The position numbers and the translations under genes are program-made. 64,000 bases of DNA. Origin: Auanema rhodensis (Eukaryota; Nematoda; Chromadorea; Rhabditida; Rhabditidae). Where the stretch lies: NCBI GenBank assembly GCA_964057225.1, contig OZ059900.1, forward strand, positions 692,501-756,500. Direction: 5' to 3'. Of the stretch, positions 11,110-25,695 are shown piece by piece. Under the pieces are notes generated by a model. It saw only the letters and a list, made by a program, of their open reading frames with translations. It did no database searches and was not told the DNA's origin. The stretch's first letter is position 1. Every line of letters starts with the position of its first letter.

Positions 11110-12499
11110 CTCATATATAAGATCAGAAGCATAGTTTTATTGTCTATGACAACAAAAATCATCAATTAAACGCTAGTGATGTTTAAATACTGATTTTCGC
11201 TCAAATAGCATTACTACACTAAGTATGGTCGTTTTTATGCCTTTAACACCATATACTCACCGAGTTTTGGTACAAAATCTGTAATACTCGTAAATTTTGA
11301 TCATATTCGTTAAGATTTGAAAATCAAACACACAGTAAACAAAATCAGTCTATTTTTATGAGTTTGCACTGATATATATTCATTTTGATCAAAAAAGGTC
11401 GAAAATAGAAAGAATTTTTGAATTTTCCGAGTTTTGAGTCCAATTGGGCTAAATCGCTCATATATATAATCAAAAGCATAGTTTTACTGTCTATGATAAC
11501 AAAAGTCATCAATTAAACGCTAGTGATGTTTAAATACTGATTTTCGCTCAAATAGCATTACTACACTAAGTATGGTCGTTTTTATGCCTTTAACACCATA
11601 TACTCACCGATTTTTGGTACAAAATCTGTGATACTCGTAAATTTTGATCATATTCGGTGAGATTCGAGAATCAAACACACAATACACGAAATAAGTCTAT
11701 TTTTACGAGTTTGCACTGATATTTATTCATTTTGATCAAAAAAGGTCGAAAATAGAAAGAATTTTTGAAATTTCCGAGTTTTGAGTCTAATTTGGCTAAA
11801 TCGCTCATATATATGATCAAACGCATAGTTTCACTGTCTATGATAACAAAAGTCTTCAAATATACACTAGTAATGATTAAATCACTGAATTTCACTCAAA
11901 GAGCTTTACTACACTAAGTATGGTCGTTTTTATGCCTTTAACACCATATACTCACCGATTTTTGGTACAAAATCTGTAATACTCGTAAATTTTGATCATA
12001 TCCGTTAAGATTCGAGAATCAAACACACAATACACGAAATAAGTTTATTTTTACGAGTTTGCACTGATATTTATTCATTTTGATCAAAAAAGGTCGAAAA
12101 TAGAAAGAATTTTTGAATTTTCCGAGTTTTGAGTCCAATTGGGCTAAATCGCTCATATATATGATCAAAAGCATAGTTTCACTGTCTATGATAACAAAAG
12201 TCTTCAAATATAAACTAGTAATGATTAAATCACTGAATTTCACTCAAATAGCATTACTACACTAAGTATGGTCGTTTTTATGCCTTTAACACCATATACT
12301 CACCGATTTTTGGTACAAAATCTGTAATACTTGTAAATTTTGATCATATTCGTTAAGATTTGAGAATCAAACATACAATACACAAAATCAGTCTATTTTT
12401 ATGAGCTTGCACTGATATATATTCATTTTGATCAAAAAAGGTCGAAAATAGAAAGAATTTTTGAAATTTCCGAGTTTTGAGTCTAATTCGGCTAAATCG
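11110..12499. repeat. Transition block, 4 monomers (B B A' A')
   Basis: Unit starts: 11110 B, 11457 B (ATATAATC head), 11804 A' (AAACGC head), 12152 A'. This is the left border of the A' domain. The same series (ATATAAGATC B, ATATAATC B, AAACGC A', A') recurs at 26391-27780. Confidence 0.85.
12152..12499. repeat. Representative subclass A' monomer (348 bp)
   Basis: A class A unit with AGTTTCACTGTC in place of AGTTTTACTGTC and ACTAGTAATG in place of ACTAATAATG. Many A' units also carry CAAAGAGCTTTAC just after the A box, or the ATCAAACGCATAG head. I count 32 A' units. The first starts at 11804 and the last ends at 59041, so the subclass is confined to the middle of the window. It is probably a derived and recently amplified form. 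Confidence 0.85.
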
Positions 12500-14929
12500 C
12501 TCATATATATGATCAGAAGCATAGTTTTATTGTCTATGACAACAAAAATCATCAATTAAACGCTAGTGATGTTTAAATACTGATTTTCGCTCAAATAGCA
12601 TTACTACACTAAGTATGGTCGTTTTTATGCCTTTAACACCATATACTCACCGATTTTTGGTACAAAATCTGTAATACTCGTAAAATTTGATCATATTTGT
12701 TAAGATTTGAGAATCAAACACACAATACACAAAATCAGTCTATTTTTATGAGTTTACACTGATATATATTCATTTTCATCAAAAAAGGTCGAAAATAGAA
12801 AGAACTTTTGAAATTTCCGAGTTTTGAGTCCAATTTGGCTAAATCGCTCATATATATGATCAAAAGCATAGTTTTATTGTCTATAACAACAAAAGTCATC
12901 AATTAAACGCTAGTGATGTTTAAATACTGATTTTCGCTCAAGTAGCATTACTACACTAAGTATGGTCGTTTTTATGCCTTTAACACCATATACTCACCGA
13001 TTTTTGGTACAAAATCTGTAATACTCGTAAATTTCGATCATATTCGTTAAGATTCGAGAATCAAACACACAATACACGAAATAAGTTTATTTTTACGAGT
13101 TTGCACTGATATTTATTCATTTTGATCAAAAAAGGTCGAAAATAGAAAGAATTTTTGAATTTTCCGAGTTTTGAGTCGAATTGGGCTAAATCGCTCATAT
13201 ATATGATCAAAAGCATAGTTTTACTGTCTATGATAACAAAAGTCTTCAAATATACACTAATAATGATTAAATCACTGAATTTCACTCAATTAGCATTACT
13301 ACACTAAGTATGGTCGTTTTTATGCCTTTAACACCATATACTCACCGATTTTTGGTACAAAATCTGTAATACTTGTAAATTTTGATCATATTTGTTAAGA
13401 TTTGAGAATCAAACACATAATACACAAAATAAGTCTATTTTTACAAGTTTGCACTGATATTTATTCATTTTGATCAAAAAAGGTCGAAAATAGAAAGAAT
13501 TTTTGAAATTTCCGAGTTTTGAGTCCAATTTGGCTAAATCGCTCATATATATGATCAAAAGCATAGTTTTATTGTCTATAACAACAAAAGTCATCAATTA
13601 AACGCTAGTGATGTTTAAATACTGAATTTCGCTCAAATAGCATTACTACACTAAGTATGGTCGTTTTTATGCCTTTAACACCATATACTCACCGATTTTT
13701 GGTACAAAATCTGTAATACTCGTAAATTTTGATCATATTCGTTAAGATTTGAGAATCAAACATACAATACACAAAATCAGTCTATTTTTATGAGCTTGCA
13801 CTGATATATATTCATTTTGATCAAAAAAGGTCGAAAATAGAAAGAATTTTTGAAATTTCCGAGTTTTGAGTCTAATTTGGCTAAATCGCTCATATATAAG
13901 ATCAGAAGCATAGTTTTATTGTCTATGACAACAAAAATCATCAATTAAACGCTAGTGATGTTTAAATACTGATTTTCGCTCAAATAGCATTACTACACTA
14001 AGTATGGTCGTTTTTATGCCTTTAACACCATATACTCACCGATTTTTGGTACAAAATCTGTAATACTCGTAAATTTTGATCATATTCGTTAAGATTTGAA
14101 AATCAAACACACAATAAACAAAATCAGTCTATTTTTATGAGTTTGCACTGATATATATTCATTTTGATCAAAAAAGGTCGAAAATAGAAAGAATTTTTGA
14201 ATTTTCCGAGTTTTGAGTCCAATTGGGCTAAATCGTTCATATATAAGATCAGAAGCATAGTTTTATTGTCTATGACAACAAAAATCATCAATTAAACGCT
14301 AGTGATGTTTAAATACTGATTTTCGCTCAAATAGCATTACTACACTAAGTATGGTCGTTTTTATGCCTTTAACACCATATACTCACCGATTTTTGGTACA
14401 AAATCTGTAATACTCGTAAAATTTGATCATATTTGTTAAGATTTGAGAATCAAACACACAATACACAAAATCAGTCTATTTTTATGAGTTTACACTGATA
14501 TATATTCATTTTCATCAAAAAAGGTCGAAAATAGAAAGAATTTTTGAAATTTCCGAGTTTTGAGTCCAATTTGGCTAAATCGCTCATATATATGATCAAA
14601 AGCATAGTTCTATTGTCTATAACAACAAAAGTCATCAATTAAACGCTAGTGATGTTTAAATACTGATTTTCGCTCAAGTAGCATTACTACACTAAGTATG
14701 GTCGTTTTTATGCCTTTAACACCATATACTCACCGATTTTCGGTACAAAATCTGTAATACTCGTAAATTTCGATCATATTCGTTAAGATTCGAGAATCAA
14801 ACACACAATACACGAAATAAGTTTATTTTTACGAGTTTGCACTGATATTTATTCATTTTGATCAAAAAAGGTCGAAAATAGAAAGAATTTTTGAATTTTC
14901 CGAGTTTTGAGTCGAATTGGGCTAAATCG
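12500..14929. repeat. Return of 9-mer-type units, 7 monomers
   Basis: Unit starts: 12500 B, 12847 B, 13194 A, 13542 B, 13889 B, 14236 B, 14583 B. The first five match 9028-10763, displaced by 3472 bp (ten monomers rather than nine), so the 9-mer pattern resumes after the inserted A' pair. The unit at 14236 starts with CGTTCAT instead of CGCTCAT. Confidence 0.85.
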
Positions 14930-17900
14930 CTCATATATAAGATCAGAAGCATAGTTTTATTGTCTATGACAACAAAAATCATCAATTAAACGCTAGTGAT
15001 GTTTAAATACTGATTTTCGCTCAAATAGCATTACTACACTAAGTATGGTCGTTTTTATGCCTTTAACACCATATACTCACCGAGTTTTGGTACAAAATCT
15101 GTAATACTCGTAAATTTTGATCATATTCGGTGAGATTCGAGAATCAAACACACAATACACGAAATAAGTCTATTTTTACGAGTTTGCACTGATATTTATT
15201 CATTTTGATCAAAAAAGGTCGAAAATAGAAAGAATTTTTGAAATTTCCGAGTTTTGAGTCTAATTTGGCTAAATCGCTCATATATATGATCAAACGCATA
15301 GTTTCACTGTCTATGATAACAAAAGTCTTCAAATATACACTAGTAATGATTAAATCACTGAATTTCACTCAAAGAGCTTTACTACACTAAGTATGGTCGT
15401 TTTTATGCCTTTAACACCATATACTCACCGATTTTTGGTACAAAATCTGTAATACTCGTAAATTTTGATCATATCCGTTAAGATTCGAGAATCAAACACA
15501 CAATACACGAAATAAGTTTATTTTTACGAGTTTGCACTGATATTTATTCATTTTGATCAAAAAAGGTCGAAAATAGAAAGAATTTTTGAATTTTCCGAGT
15601 TTTGAGTCCAATTGGGCTAAATCGCTCATATATATGATCAAAAGCATAGTTTCACTGTCTATGATAACAAAAGTCTTCAAATATAAACTAGTAATGATTA
15701 AATCACTGAATTTCACTCAAATAGCATTACTACACTAAGTATGGTCGTTTTTATGCCTTTAACACCATATACTCACCGAGTTTTGGTACAAAATCTGTAA
15801 TACTTGTAAATTTTGATTATATTCGTTCAGATTTGAGAATCAAACACATAATACACGAAATAAGTCTTTTTTTACAAGTTTGCACTGATATTTATTCATT
15901 TTGATCAAAAAAGGTCGAAAATAGAAAGAATTTTTGAAATTTCCGAGTTTTGAGTCCAATTTGGCTAAATCGCTCATATATATGATCAAAAGCATAGTTC
16001 TATTGTCTATAACAACAAAAGTCTTTAATTAAACGCTAGTGATGTTTTAATACTGAATTTCGCTCAAATAGCATTACTACACTAAGTATGGTCGTTTTTA
16101 TGCCTTTAACACCATATACTCACCGATTTTTGGTACAAAATCTGTAATACTTGTAAATTTTGATCATATTCGTTAAGATTCGAAAATCAAACACACAATA
16201 CACGAAATAAGTTTATTTTTACAAGTTTGCACTGATATTTATTTATTTTGATCAAAAAAGGTCGAAAATAGAAAGAATTTTTGAAATTTCCGAGTTTTGA
16301 GTCTAATTTGGCTAAATCGCTCATATATATGATCAAAAGCATAGTTTTATTGTCTATAACAACAAAAGTCATCAATTAAACGCTAGTGATGTTTAAATAC
16401 TGAATTTCGCTCAAATAGCATTACTACACTAAGTATGGTCGTTTTTATGCCTTTAACACCATATACTCACCGATTTTTGGTACAAAATCTGTAATACTCG
16501 TAAATTTTGATCATATTCGTTAAGATTTGAGAATCAAACATACAATACACAAAATCAGTCTATTTTTATGAGCTTGCACTGATATATATTCATTTTGATC
16601 AAAAAAGGTCGAAAATAGAAAGAATTTTTGAAATTTCCGAGTTTTGAGTCTAATTTGGCTAAATCGCTCATATATAAGATCAGAAGCATAGTTTTATTGT
16701 CTATGACAACAAAAATCATCAATTAAACGCTAGTGATATTTAAATACTGATTTTCGCTCAAATAGCATTACTACACTAAGTATGGTCGTTTTTATGCCTT
16801 TAACACCATATACTCACCGATTTTTGGTACAAAATCTGTAATACTCGTAAATTTTGATCATATTCGTTAAGATTTGAAAATCAAACACACAATAAACAAA
16901 ATCAGTCTATTTTTATGAGTTTGCACTGATATTTATTTATTTTGATCAAAAAAGGTCGAAAATAGAAAGAATTTTTGAATTTTCCGAGTTTTGAGTCCAA
17001 TTGGGCTAAATCGCTCATATATATGATCAAAAGCATAGTTTTACTGTCTATAACAACAAAAGTCATCAATTAAACGCTAGTGATATTTAAATACTGATTT
17101 TCGCTCAAGTAGCATTACTACACTAAGTATGGTCGTTTTTATGCCTTTAACACCATATACTCACCGATTTTTGGTACAAAATCTGTAATACTTGTAAATT
17201 TTGATCATATTCGTTAAGATTTGAGAATCAAACATACAATACACAAAATCAGTCTATTTTTATGAGCTTGCACTGATATATATTCATTTTGATCAAAAAA
17301 GGTCGAAAATAGAAAGAATTTTTGAAATTTCCGAGTTTTGAGTCTAATTTGGCTAAATCGCTCATATATATGATCAGAAGCATAGTTTTATTGTCTATGA
17401 CAACAAAAATCATCAATTAAACGCTGGTGATGTTTAAATACTGATTTTCGCTCAAATAGCATTACTACACTAAGTATGGTCGTTTTTATGCCTTTAACAC
17501 CATATACTCACCGATTTTTGGTACAAAATCTGTAATACTCGTAAAATTTGATCATATTTGTTAAGATTTGAGAATCAAACACACAATACACAAAATCAGT
17601 CTATTTTTATGAGTTTACACTGATATATATTCATTTTCATCAAAAAAGGTCGAAAATAGAAAGAACTTTTGAAATTTCCGAGTTTTGAGTCCAATTTGGC
17701 TAAATCGCTCATATATATGATCAAAAGCATAGTTTTATTGTCTATAACAACAAAAGTCATCAATTAAACGCTAGTGATGTTTAAATACTGATTTTCGCTC
17801 AAGTAGCATTACTACACTAAGTATGGTCGTTTTTATGCCTTTAACACCAAATACTCACCGATTTTTGGTACAAAATCTGTAATACTCGTAAATTTCGATC

Positions 17901-18054
17901 ATATTCGTTAAGATTCGAGAATCAAACACACAATACACGAAATAAGTTTATTTTTACGAGTTTGCACTGATATTTATTCATTTTGATCAAAAAAGGTCGA
18001 AAATAGAAAGAATTTTTGAATTTTCCGAGTTTTGAGTCGAATTGGGCTAAATCG
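14930..18054. repeat. 9-monomer block duplicated at 32639-35763
   Basis: Unit starts: 14930 B, 15277 A', 15625 A', 15973 B (AGTTCTATTG, GTCTTTAATT), 16320 B, 16667 B, 17014 B, 17361 B, 17708 B. Length is 3125 bp, equal to the block at 32639-35763 and in the same order. A run of seven T (GTCTTTTTTTACAAG) near 15866 is the first of 14 such markers. The CACCAAATACTC marker lies at 17845. Confidence 0.88.
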
Positions 18055-19096
18055 CTCATATATAAGATCAGAAGCATAGTTTTATTGTCTATGACAACAA
18101 AAATCATCAATTAAACGCTAGTGATGTTTAAATACTGATTTTCGCTCAAATAGCATTACTACACTAAGTATGGTCGTTTTTATGCCTTTAACACCATATA
18201 CTCACCGAGTTTTGGTACAAAATCTGTAATACTCGTAAATTTTGATCATATTCGTTAAGATTTGAAAATCAAACACACAATAAACAAAATCAGTCTATTT
18301 TTATGAGTTTGCACTGATATATATTCATTTTGATCAAAAAAGGTCGAAAATAGAAAGAATTTTTGAATTTTCCGAGTTTTGAGTCCAATTGGGCTAAATC
18401 GCTCATATATATAATCAAAAGCATAGTTTTACTGTCTATGATAACAAAAGTCATCAATTAAACGCTAGTGATGTTTAAATACTGATTTTCGCTCAAATAG
18501 CATTACTACACTAAGTATGGTCGTTTTTATGCCTTTAACACCATATACTCACCGATTTTTGGTACAAAATCTGTAATACTCGTAAATTTTGATCATATCC
18601 GTTAAGATTCGAGAATCAAACACACAATACACGAAATAAGTTTATTTTTACGAGTTTGCACTGATATTTATTCATTTTGATCAAAAAAGGTCGAAAATAG
18701 AAAGAATTTTTGAATTTTCCGAGTTTTGAGTCCAATTGGGCTAAATCGCTCATATATATGATCAAAAGCATAGTTTCACTGTCTATGATAACAAAAGTCT
18801 TCAAATATACACTAGTAATGATTAAATCACTGAATTTCACTCAAAGAGCTTTACTACACTAAGTATGGTCGTTTTTATGCCATTAACACCATATACTCAC
18901 CGATTTTTGGTACAAAATCTGTAATACTCGTAAATTTTGATCATATCCGTTAAGATTCGAGAATCAAACACACAATACACAAAATAAGTTTATTTTTACG
19001 AGTTTGCACTGATATTTATTCATTTTGATCAAAAAAGGTCGAAAATAGAAAGAATTTTTGAATTTTCCGAGTTTTGAGTCCAATTGGGCTAAATCG
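18055..19096. repeat. Three monomers (B B A')
   Basis: Unit starts: 18055 B (ATATAAGATC), 18402 B (ATATAATC), 18749 A'. With the preceding units from 16320 this corresponds to 27781-30209. The rare GCCATTAACACC variant at 18881 recurs at 36244, 37635 and 42843. Confidence 0.85.
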
Positions 19097-20832
19097 CTCA
19101 TATATATGATCAAAAGCATAGTTTCACTGTCTATGATAACAAAAGTCTTCAAATATAAACTAGTAATGATTAAATCACTGAATTTCACTCAAATAGCATT
19201 ACTACACTAAGTATGGTCGTTTTTATGCCTTTAACACCATATACTCACCGAGTTTTGGTACAAAATCTGTAATACTTGTAAATTTTGATCATATTCGTTA
19301 AGATTTGAGAATCAAACACATAATACACGAAATAAGTCTTTTTTTACAAGTTTGCACTGATATTTATTCATTTTGATCAAAAAAGGTCGAAAATAGAAAG
19401 AATTTTTGAAATTTCCGAGTTTTGAGTCTAATTTGGCTAAATCGCTCATATATATGATCAAAAGCATAGTTTTACTGTCTATAACAACAAAAGTCATCAA
19501 TTAAACGCTAGTGATATTTAAATACTGATTTTCGCTCAAGTAGCATTACTACACTAAGTATGGTCGTTTTTATGCCTTTAACACCATATACTCACCGATT
19601 TTTGGTACAAAATCTGTAATACTTGTAAATTTTGATCATATTCGTTAAGATTTGAGAATCAAACATACAATACACAAAATCAGTCTATTTTTATGAGCTT
19701 GCACTGATATATATTCATTTTGATCAAAAAAGGTCGAAAATAGAAAGAATTTTTGAAATTTCCGAGTTTTGAGTCTAATTTGGCTAAATCGCTCATATAT
19801 ATGATCAGAAGCATAGTTTTATTGTCTATGACAACAAAAATCATCAATTAAACGCTAGTGATGTTTAAATACTGATTTTCGCTCAAATAGCATTACTACA
19901 CTAAGTATGGTCGTTTTTATGCCTCTAACACCATATACTCACCGATTTTTGGTACAAAATCTGTAATACTTGTAAATTTTGATCATATTCGTTAAGATTC
20001 GAGAATCAAACACATAATACACGAAATAAGTCTATTTTTATGAGTTTGCACTGATATTTATTTATTTTGATCAAAAAAGGTCGAAAATAGAAAGAATTTT
20101 TGAATTTTCCGAGTTTTGAGTCCAATTGGGCTAAATCGCTCATATATATGATCAAAAGCATAGTTTTACTGTCTATAACAACAAAAGTCATCAATTAAAC
20201 GCTAGTGATATTTAAATACTGATTTTCGCTCAAGTAGCATTACTACACTAAGTATGGTCGTTTTTATGCCTTTAACACCATATACTCACCGATTTTTGGT
20301 ACAAAATCTGTAATACTTGTAAATTTTGATCATATTCGTTAAGATTTGAGAATCAAACATAAAATACACAAAATCAGTCTATTTTTATGAGCTTGCACTG
20401 ATATATATTCATTTTGATCAAAAAAGGTCGAAAATAGAAAGAATTTTTGAAATTTCCGAGTTTTGAGTCTAATTCGGCTAAATCGCTCATATATATGATC
20501 AGAAGCATAGTTTTATTGTCTATGACAACAAAAATCATCAATTAAACGCTAGTGATGTTTAAATACTGATTTTCGCTCAAATAGCATTACTACACTAAGT
20601 ATGGTCGTTTTTATGCCTTTAACACCATATACTCACCGATTTTTGGTACAAAATCTGTAATACTCGTAAAATTTGATCATATTTGTTAAGATTTGAGAAT
20701 CAAACACACAATACACAAAATCAGTCTATTTTTACGAGTTTGCACTGATATTTATTCATTTTGATCAAAAAAGGTCGAAAATAGAAAGAATTTTTGAATT
20801 TTCCGAGTTTTGAGTCCAATTGGGCTAAATCG
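19097..20832. repeat. 5-mer tandem duplication, copy 1 (1736 bp)
   Basis: Unit starts: 19097 A', 19445 B, 19792 B, 20139 B, 20486 B. The following 1736 bp repeats the same order. The T7 marker lies in the first unit. An ACATAAAATACAC variant near 20360 distinguishes this copy. Confidence 0.88.
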
Positions 20833-22568
20833 CTCATATATATGATCAAAAGCATAGTTTCACTGTCTATGATAACAAAAGTCTTCAAATATAAACTAGT
20901 AATGATTAAATCACTGAATTTCACTCAAATAGCATTACTACACTAAGTATGGTCGTTTTTATGCCTTTAACACCATATACTCACCGAGTTTTGGTACAAA
21001 ATCTGTAATACTTGTAAATTTTGATCATATTCGTTAAGATTTGAGAATCAAACACATAATACACGAAATAAGTCTTTTTTTACAAGTTTGCACTGATATT
21101 TATTCATTTTGATCAAAAAAGGTCGAAAATAGAAAGAATTTTTGAAATTTCCGAGTTTTGAGTCTAATTTGGCTAAATCGCTCATATATATGATCAAAAG
21201 CATAGTTTTACTGTCTATAACAACAAAAGTCATCAATTAAACGCTAGTGATATTTAAATACTGATTTTCGCTCAAGTAGCATTACTACACTAAGTATGGT
21301 CGTTTTTATGCCTTTAACACCATATACTCACCGATTTTTGGTACAAAATCTGTAATACTTGTAAATTTTGATCATATTCGTTAAGATTTGAGAATCAAAC
21401 ATACAATACACAAAATCAGTCTATTTTTATGAGCTTGCACTGATATATATTCATTTTGATCAAAAAAGGTCGAAAATAGAAAGAATTTTTGAAATTTCCG
21501 AGTTTTGAGTCTAATTTGGCTAAATCGCTCATATATATGATCAGAAGCATAGTTTTATTGTCTATGACAACAAAAATCATCAATTAAACGCTAGTGATGT
21601 TTAAATACTGATTTTCGCTCAAATAGCATTACTACACTAAGTATGGTCGTTTTTATGCCTCTAACACCATATACTCACCGATTTTTGGTACAAAATCTGT
21701 AATACTTGTAAATTTTGATCATATTCGTTAAGATTCGAGAATCAAACACATAATACACGAAATAAGTCTATTTTTATGAGTTTGCACTGATATTTATTTA
21801 TTTTGATCAAAAAAGGTCGAAAATAGAAAGAATTTTTGAATTTTCCGAGTTTTGAGTCCAATTGGGCTAAATCGCTCATATATATGATCAAAAGCATAGT
21901 TTTACTGTCTATAACAACAAAAGTCATCAATTAAACGCTAGTGATATTTAAATACTGATTTTCGCTCAAGTAGCATTACTACACTAAGTATGGTCGTTTT
22001 TATGCCTTTAACACCATATACTCACCGATTTTTGGTACAAAATCTGTAATACTTGTAAATTTTGATCATATTCGTTAAGATTTGAGAATCAAACATACAA
22101 TACACAAAATCAGTCTATTTTTATGAGCTTGCACTGATATATATTCATTTTGATCAAAAAAGGTCGAAAATAGAAAGAATTTTTGAAATTTCCGAGTTTT
22201 GAGTCTAATTCGGCTAAATCGCTCATATATATGATCAGAAGCATAGTTTTATTGTCTATGACAACAAAAATCATCAATTAAACGCTAGTGATGTTTAAAT
22301 ACTGATTTTCGCTCAAATAGCATTACTACACTAAGTATGGTCGTTTTTATGCCTTTAACACCATATACTCACCGATTTTTGGTACAAAATCTGTAATACT
22401 CGTAAAATTTGATCATATTTGTTAAGATTTGAGAATCAAACACACAATACACAAAATCAGTCTATTTTTATGAGTTTACACTGATATATATTCATTTTCA
22501 TCAAAAAAGGTCGAAAATAGAAAGAACTTTTGAAATTTCCGAGTTTTGAGTCCAATTTGGCTAAATCG
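20833..22568. repeat. 5-mer tandem duplication, copy 2 (1736 bp)
   Basis: Unit starts: 20833 A', 21181 B, 21528 B, 21875 B, 22222 B. Near-identical to the previous 5-mer. From 21875 the series also matches 2432-4167 of the 9-mer, so the block ends in 9-mer-type units. Confidence 0.88.
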
Positions 22569-23610
22569 CTCATATATATGATCAAAAGCATAGTTTTATT
22601 GTCTATAACAACAAAAGTCATCAATTAAACGCTAGTGATGTTTAAATACTGATTTTCGCTCAAGTAGCATTACTACACTAAGTATGGTCGTTTTTATGCC
22701 TTTAACACCATATACTCACCGATTTTTGGTACAAAATCTGTAATACTCGTAAATTTCGATCATATTCGTTAAGATTCGAGAATCAAACACACAATACACG
22801 AAATAAGTTTATTTTTACGAGTTTGCACTGATATTTATTCATTTTGATCAAAAAAGGTCGAAAATAGAAAGAATTTTTGAATTTTCCGAGTTTTGAGTCG
22901 AATTGGGCTAAATCGCTCATATATATGATCAAAAGCATAGTTTTACTGTCTATGATAACAAAAGTCTTCAAATATACACTAATAATGATTAAATCACTGA
23001 ATTTCACTCAATTAGCATTACTACACTAAGTATGGTCGTTTTTATGCCTTTAACACCATATACTCACCGATTTTTGGTACAAAATCTGTAATACTTGTAA
23101 ATTTTGATCATATTTGTTAAGATTCGAGAATCAAACACATAATACACAAAATAAGTCTATTTTTACAAGTTTGCACTGATATTTATTCATTTTGATCAAA
23201 AAAGGTCGAAAATAGAAAGAATTTTTGAAATTTCCGAGTTTTGAGTCCAATTTGGCTAAATCGCTCATATATATGATCAAAAGCATAGTTTTATTGTCTA
23301 TAACAACAAAAGTCATCAATTAAACGCTAGTGATGTTTAAATACTGAATTTCGCTCAAATAGCATTACTACACTAAGTATGGTCGTTTTTATGCCTTTAA
23401 CACCATGTACTCACCGATTTTTGGTACAAAATCTGTAATACTCGTAAATTTTGATCATATTCGTTAAGATTTGAGAATCAAACATACAATACACAAAATC
23501 AGTCTATTTTTATGAGCTTGCACTGATATATATTCATTTTGATCAAAAAAGGTCGAAAATAGAAAGAATTTTTGAAATTTCCGAGTTTTGAGTCTAATTT
23601 GGCTAAATCG
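22569..23610. repeat. Three monomers of 9-mer type (B A B)
   Basis: Unit starts: 22569 B, 22916 A, 23264 B. They match units 4-6 of the 9-mer (3126-4167). An ACCATGTACTC variant near 23404 is private to the last unit. Confidence 0.85.
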
Positions 23611-25695
23611 CTCATATATAAGATCAGAAGCATAGTTTTATTGTCTATGATAACAAAAGTCTTCAAATATACACTAATAATGATTAAATCACTGAATTTC
23701 ACTCAATTAGCATTACTACACTAAGTATGGTCGTTTTTATGCCTTTAACACCATATACTCACCGATTTTTGGTACAAAATCTGTAATACTCGTAAATTTT
23801 GATCATATTCGTTAAGATTTGAAAATCAAACACACAATAAACAAAATCAGTCTATTTTTATGAGTTTGCACTGATATATATTCATTTTGATCAAAAAAGG
23901 TCGAAAATAGAAAGAATTTTTGAAATTTCCGAGTTTTGAGTCTAATTCGGCTAAATCGCTCATATATATGATCAGAAGCATAGTTTTATTGTCTATGACA
24001 ACAAAAATCATCAATTATACGCTAGTGATGTTTAAATACTGATTTTCGCTCAAATAGCATTACTACACTAAGTATGGTCGTTTTTATGCCTTTAACACCA
24101 TATACTCACCGATTTTTGGTACAAAATCTGTAATACTCGTAAATTTCGATCATATTCGTTAAGATTCGAGAATCAAACACACAATACACGAAATAAGTTT
24201 ATTTTTACGAGTTTGCACTGATATTTATTCATTTTGATCAAAAAAGGTCGAAAATAGAAAGAATTTTTGAATTTTCCGAGTTTTGAGTCGAATTGGGCTA
24301 AATCGCTCATATATAAGATCAGAAGCATAGTTTTATTGTCTATGACAACAAAAATCATCAATTAAACGCTAGTGATGTTTAAATACTGATTTTCGCTCAA
24401 ATAGCATTACTACACTAAGTATGGTCGTTTTTATGCCTTTAACACCATATACTCACCGAGTTTTGGTACAAAATCTGTAATACTCGTAAATTTTGATCAT
24501 ATTCGGTGAGATTCGAGAATCAAACACACAATACACGAAATAAGTCTATTTTTACGAGTTTGCACTGATATTTATTCATTTTGATCAAAAAAGGTCGAAA
24601 ATAGAAAGAATTTTTGAAATTTCCGAGTTTTGAGTCTAATTTGGCTAAATCGCTCATATATATGATCAAACGCATAGTTTCACTGTCTATGATAACAAAA
24701 GTCTTCAAATATACACTAGTAATGATTAAATCACTGAATTTCACTCAAAGAGCTTTACTACACTAAGTATGGTCGTTTTTATGCCTTTAACACCATATAC
24801 TCACCGATTTTTGGTACAAAATCTGTAATACTCGTAAATTTTGATCATATCCGTTAAGATTCGAGAATCAAACACACAATACACGAAATAAGTTTATTTT
24901 TACGAGTTTGCACTGATATTTATTCATTTTGATCAAAAAAGGTCGAAAATAGAAAGAATTTTTGAATTTTCCGAGTTTTGAGTCCAATTGGGCTAAATCG
25001 CTCATATATATGATCAAAAGCATAGTTTCACTGTCTATGATAACAAAAGTCTTCAAATATAAACTAGTAATGATTAAATCACTGAATTTCACTCAAATAG
25101 CATTACTACACTAAGTATGGTCGTTTTTATGCCTTTAACACCATATACTCACCGAGTTTTGGTACAAAATCTGTAATACTTGTAAATTTTGATCATATTC
25201 GTTAAGATTTGAGAATCAAACACATAATACACGAAATAAGTCTTTTTTTACAAGTTTGCACTGATATTTATTCATTTTGATCAAAAAAGGTCGAAAATAG
25301 AAAGAATTTTTGAAATTTCCGAGTTTTGAGTCTAATTTGGCTAAATCGCTCATATATATGATCAAAAGCATAGTTTTATTGTCTATAACAACAAAAGTCA
25401 TCAATTAAACGCTAGTGATGTTTAAATACTGAATTTCGCTCAAATAGCATTACTACACTAAGTATGGTCGTTTTTATGCCTTTAACACCATATACTCACC
25501 GATTTTTGGTACAAAATCTGTAATACTCGTAAATTTTGATCATATTCGTTAAGATTTGAGAATCAAACATACAATACACAAAATCAGTCTATTTTTATGA
25601 GCTTGCACTGATATATATTCATTTTGATCAAAAAAGGTCGAAAATAGAAAGAATTTTTGAAATTTCCGAGTTTTGAGTCTAATTTGGCTAAATCG
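23611..25695. repeat. 6-mer duplication, copy 1 (2085 bp)
   Basis: Unit starts: 23611 A (ATATAAGATCAG head, a chimera of B-type start and A box), 23959 B, 24306 B, 24653 A', 25001 A', 25349 B. The next block repeats this order with one added monomer. Confidence 0.87.
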
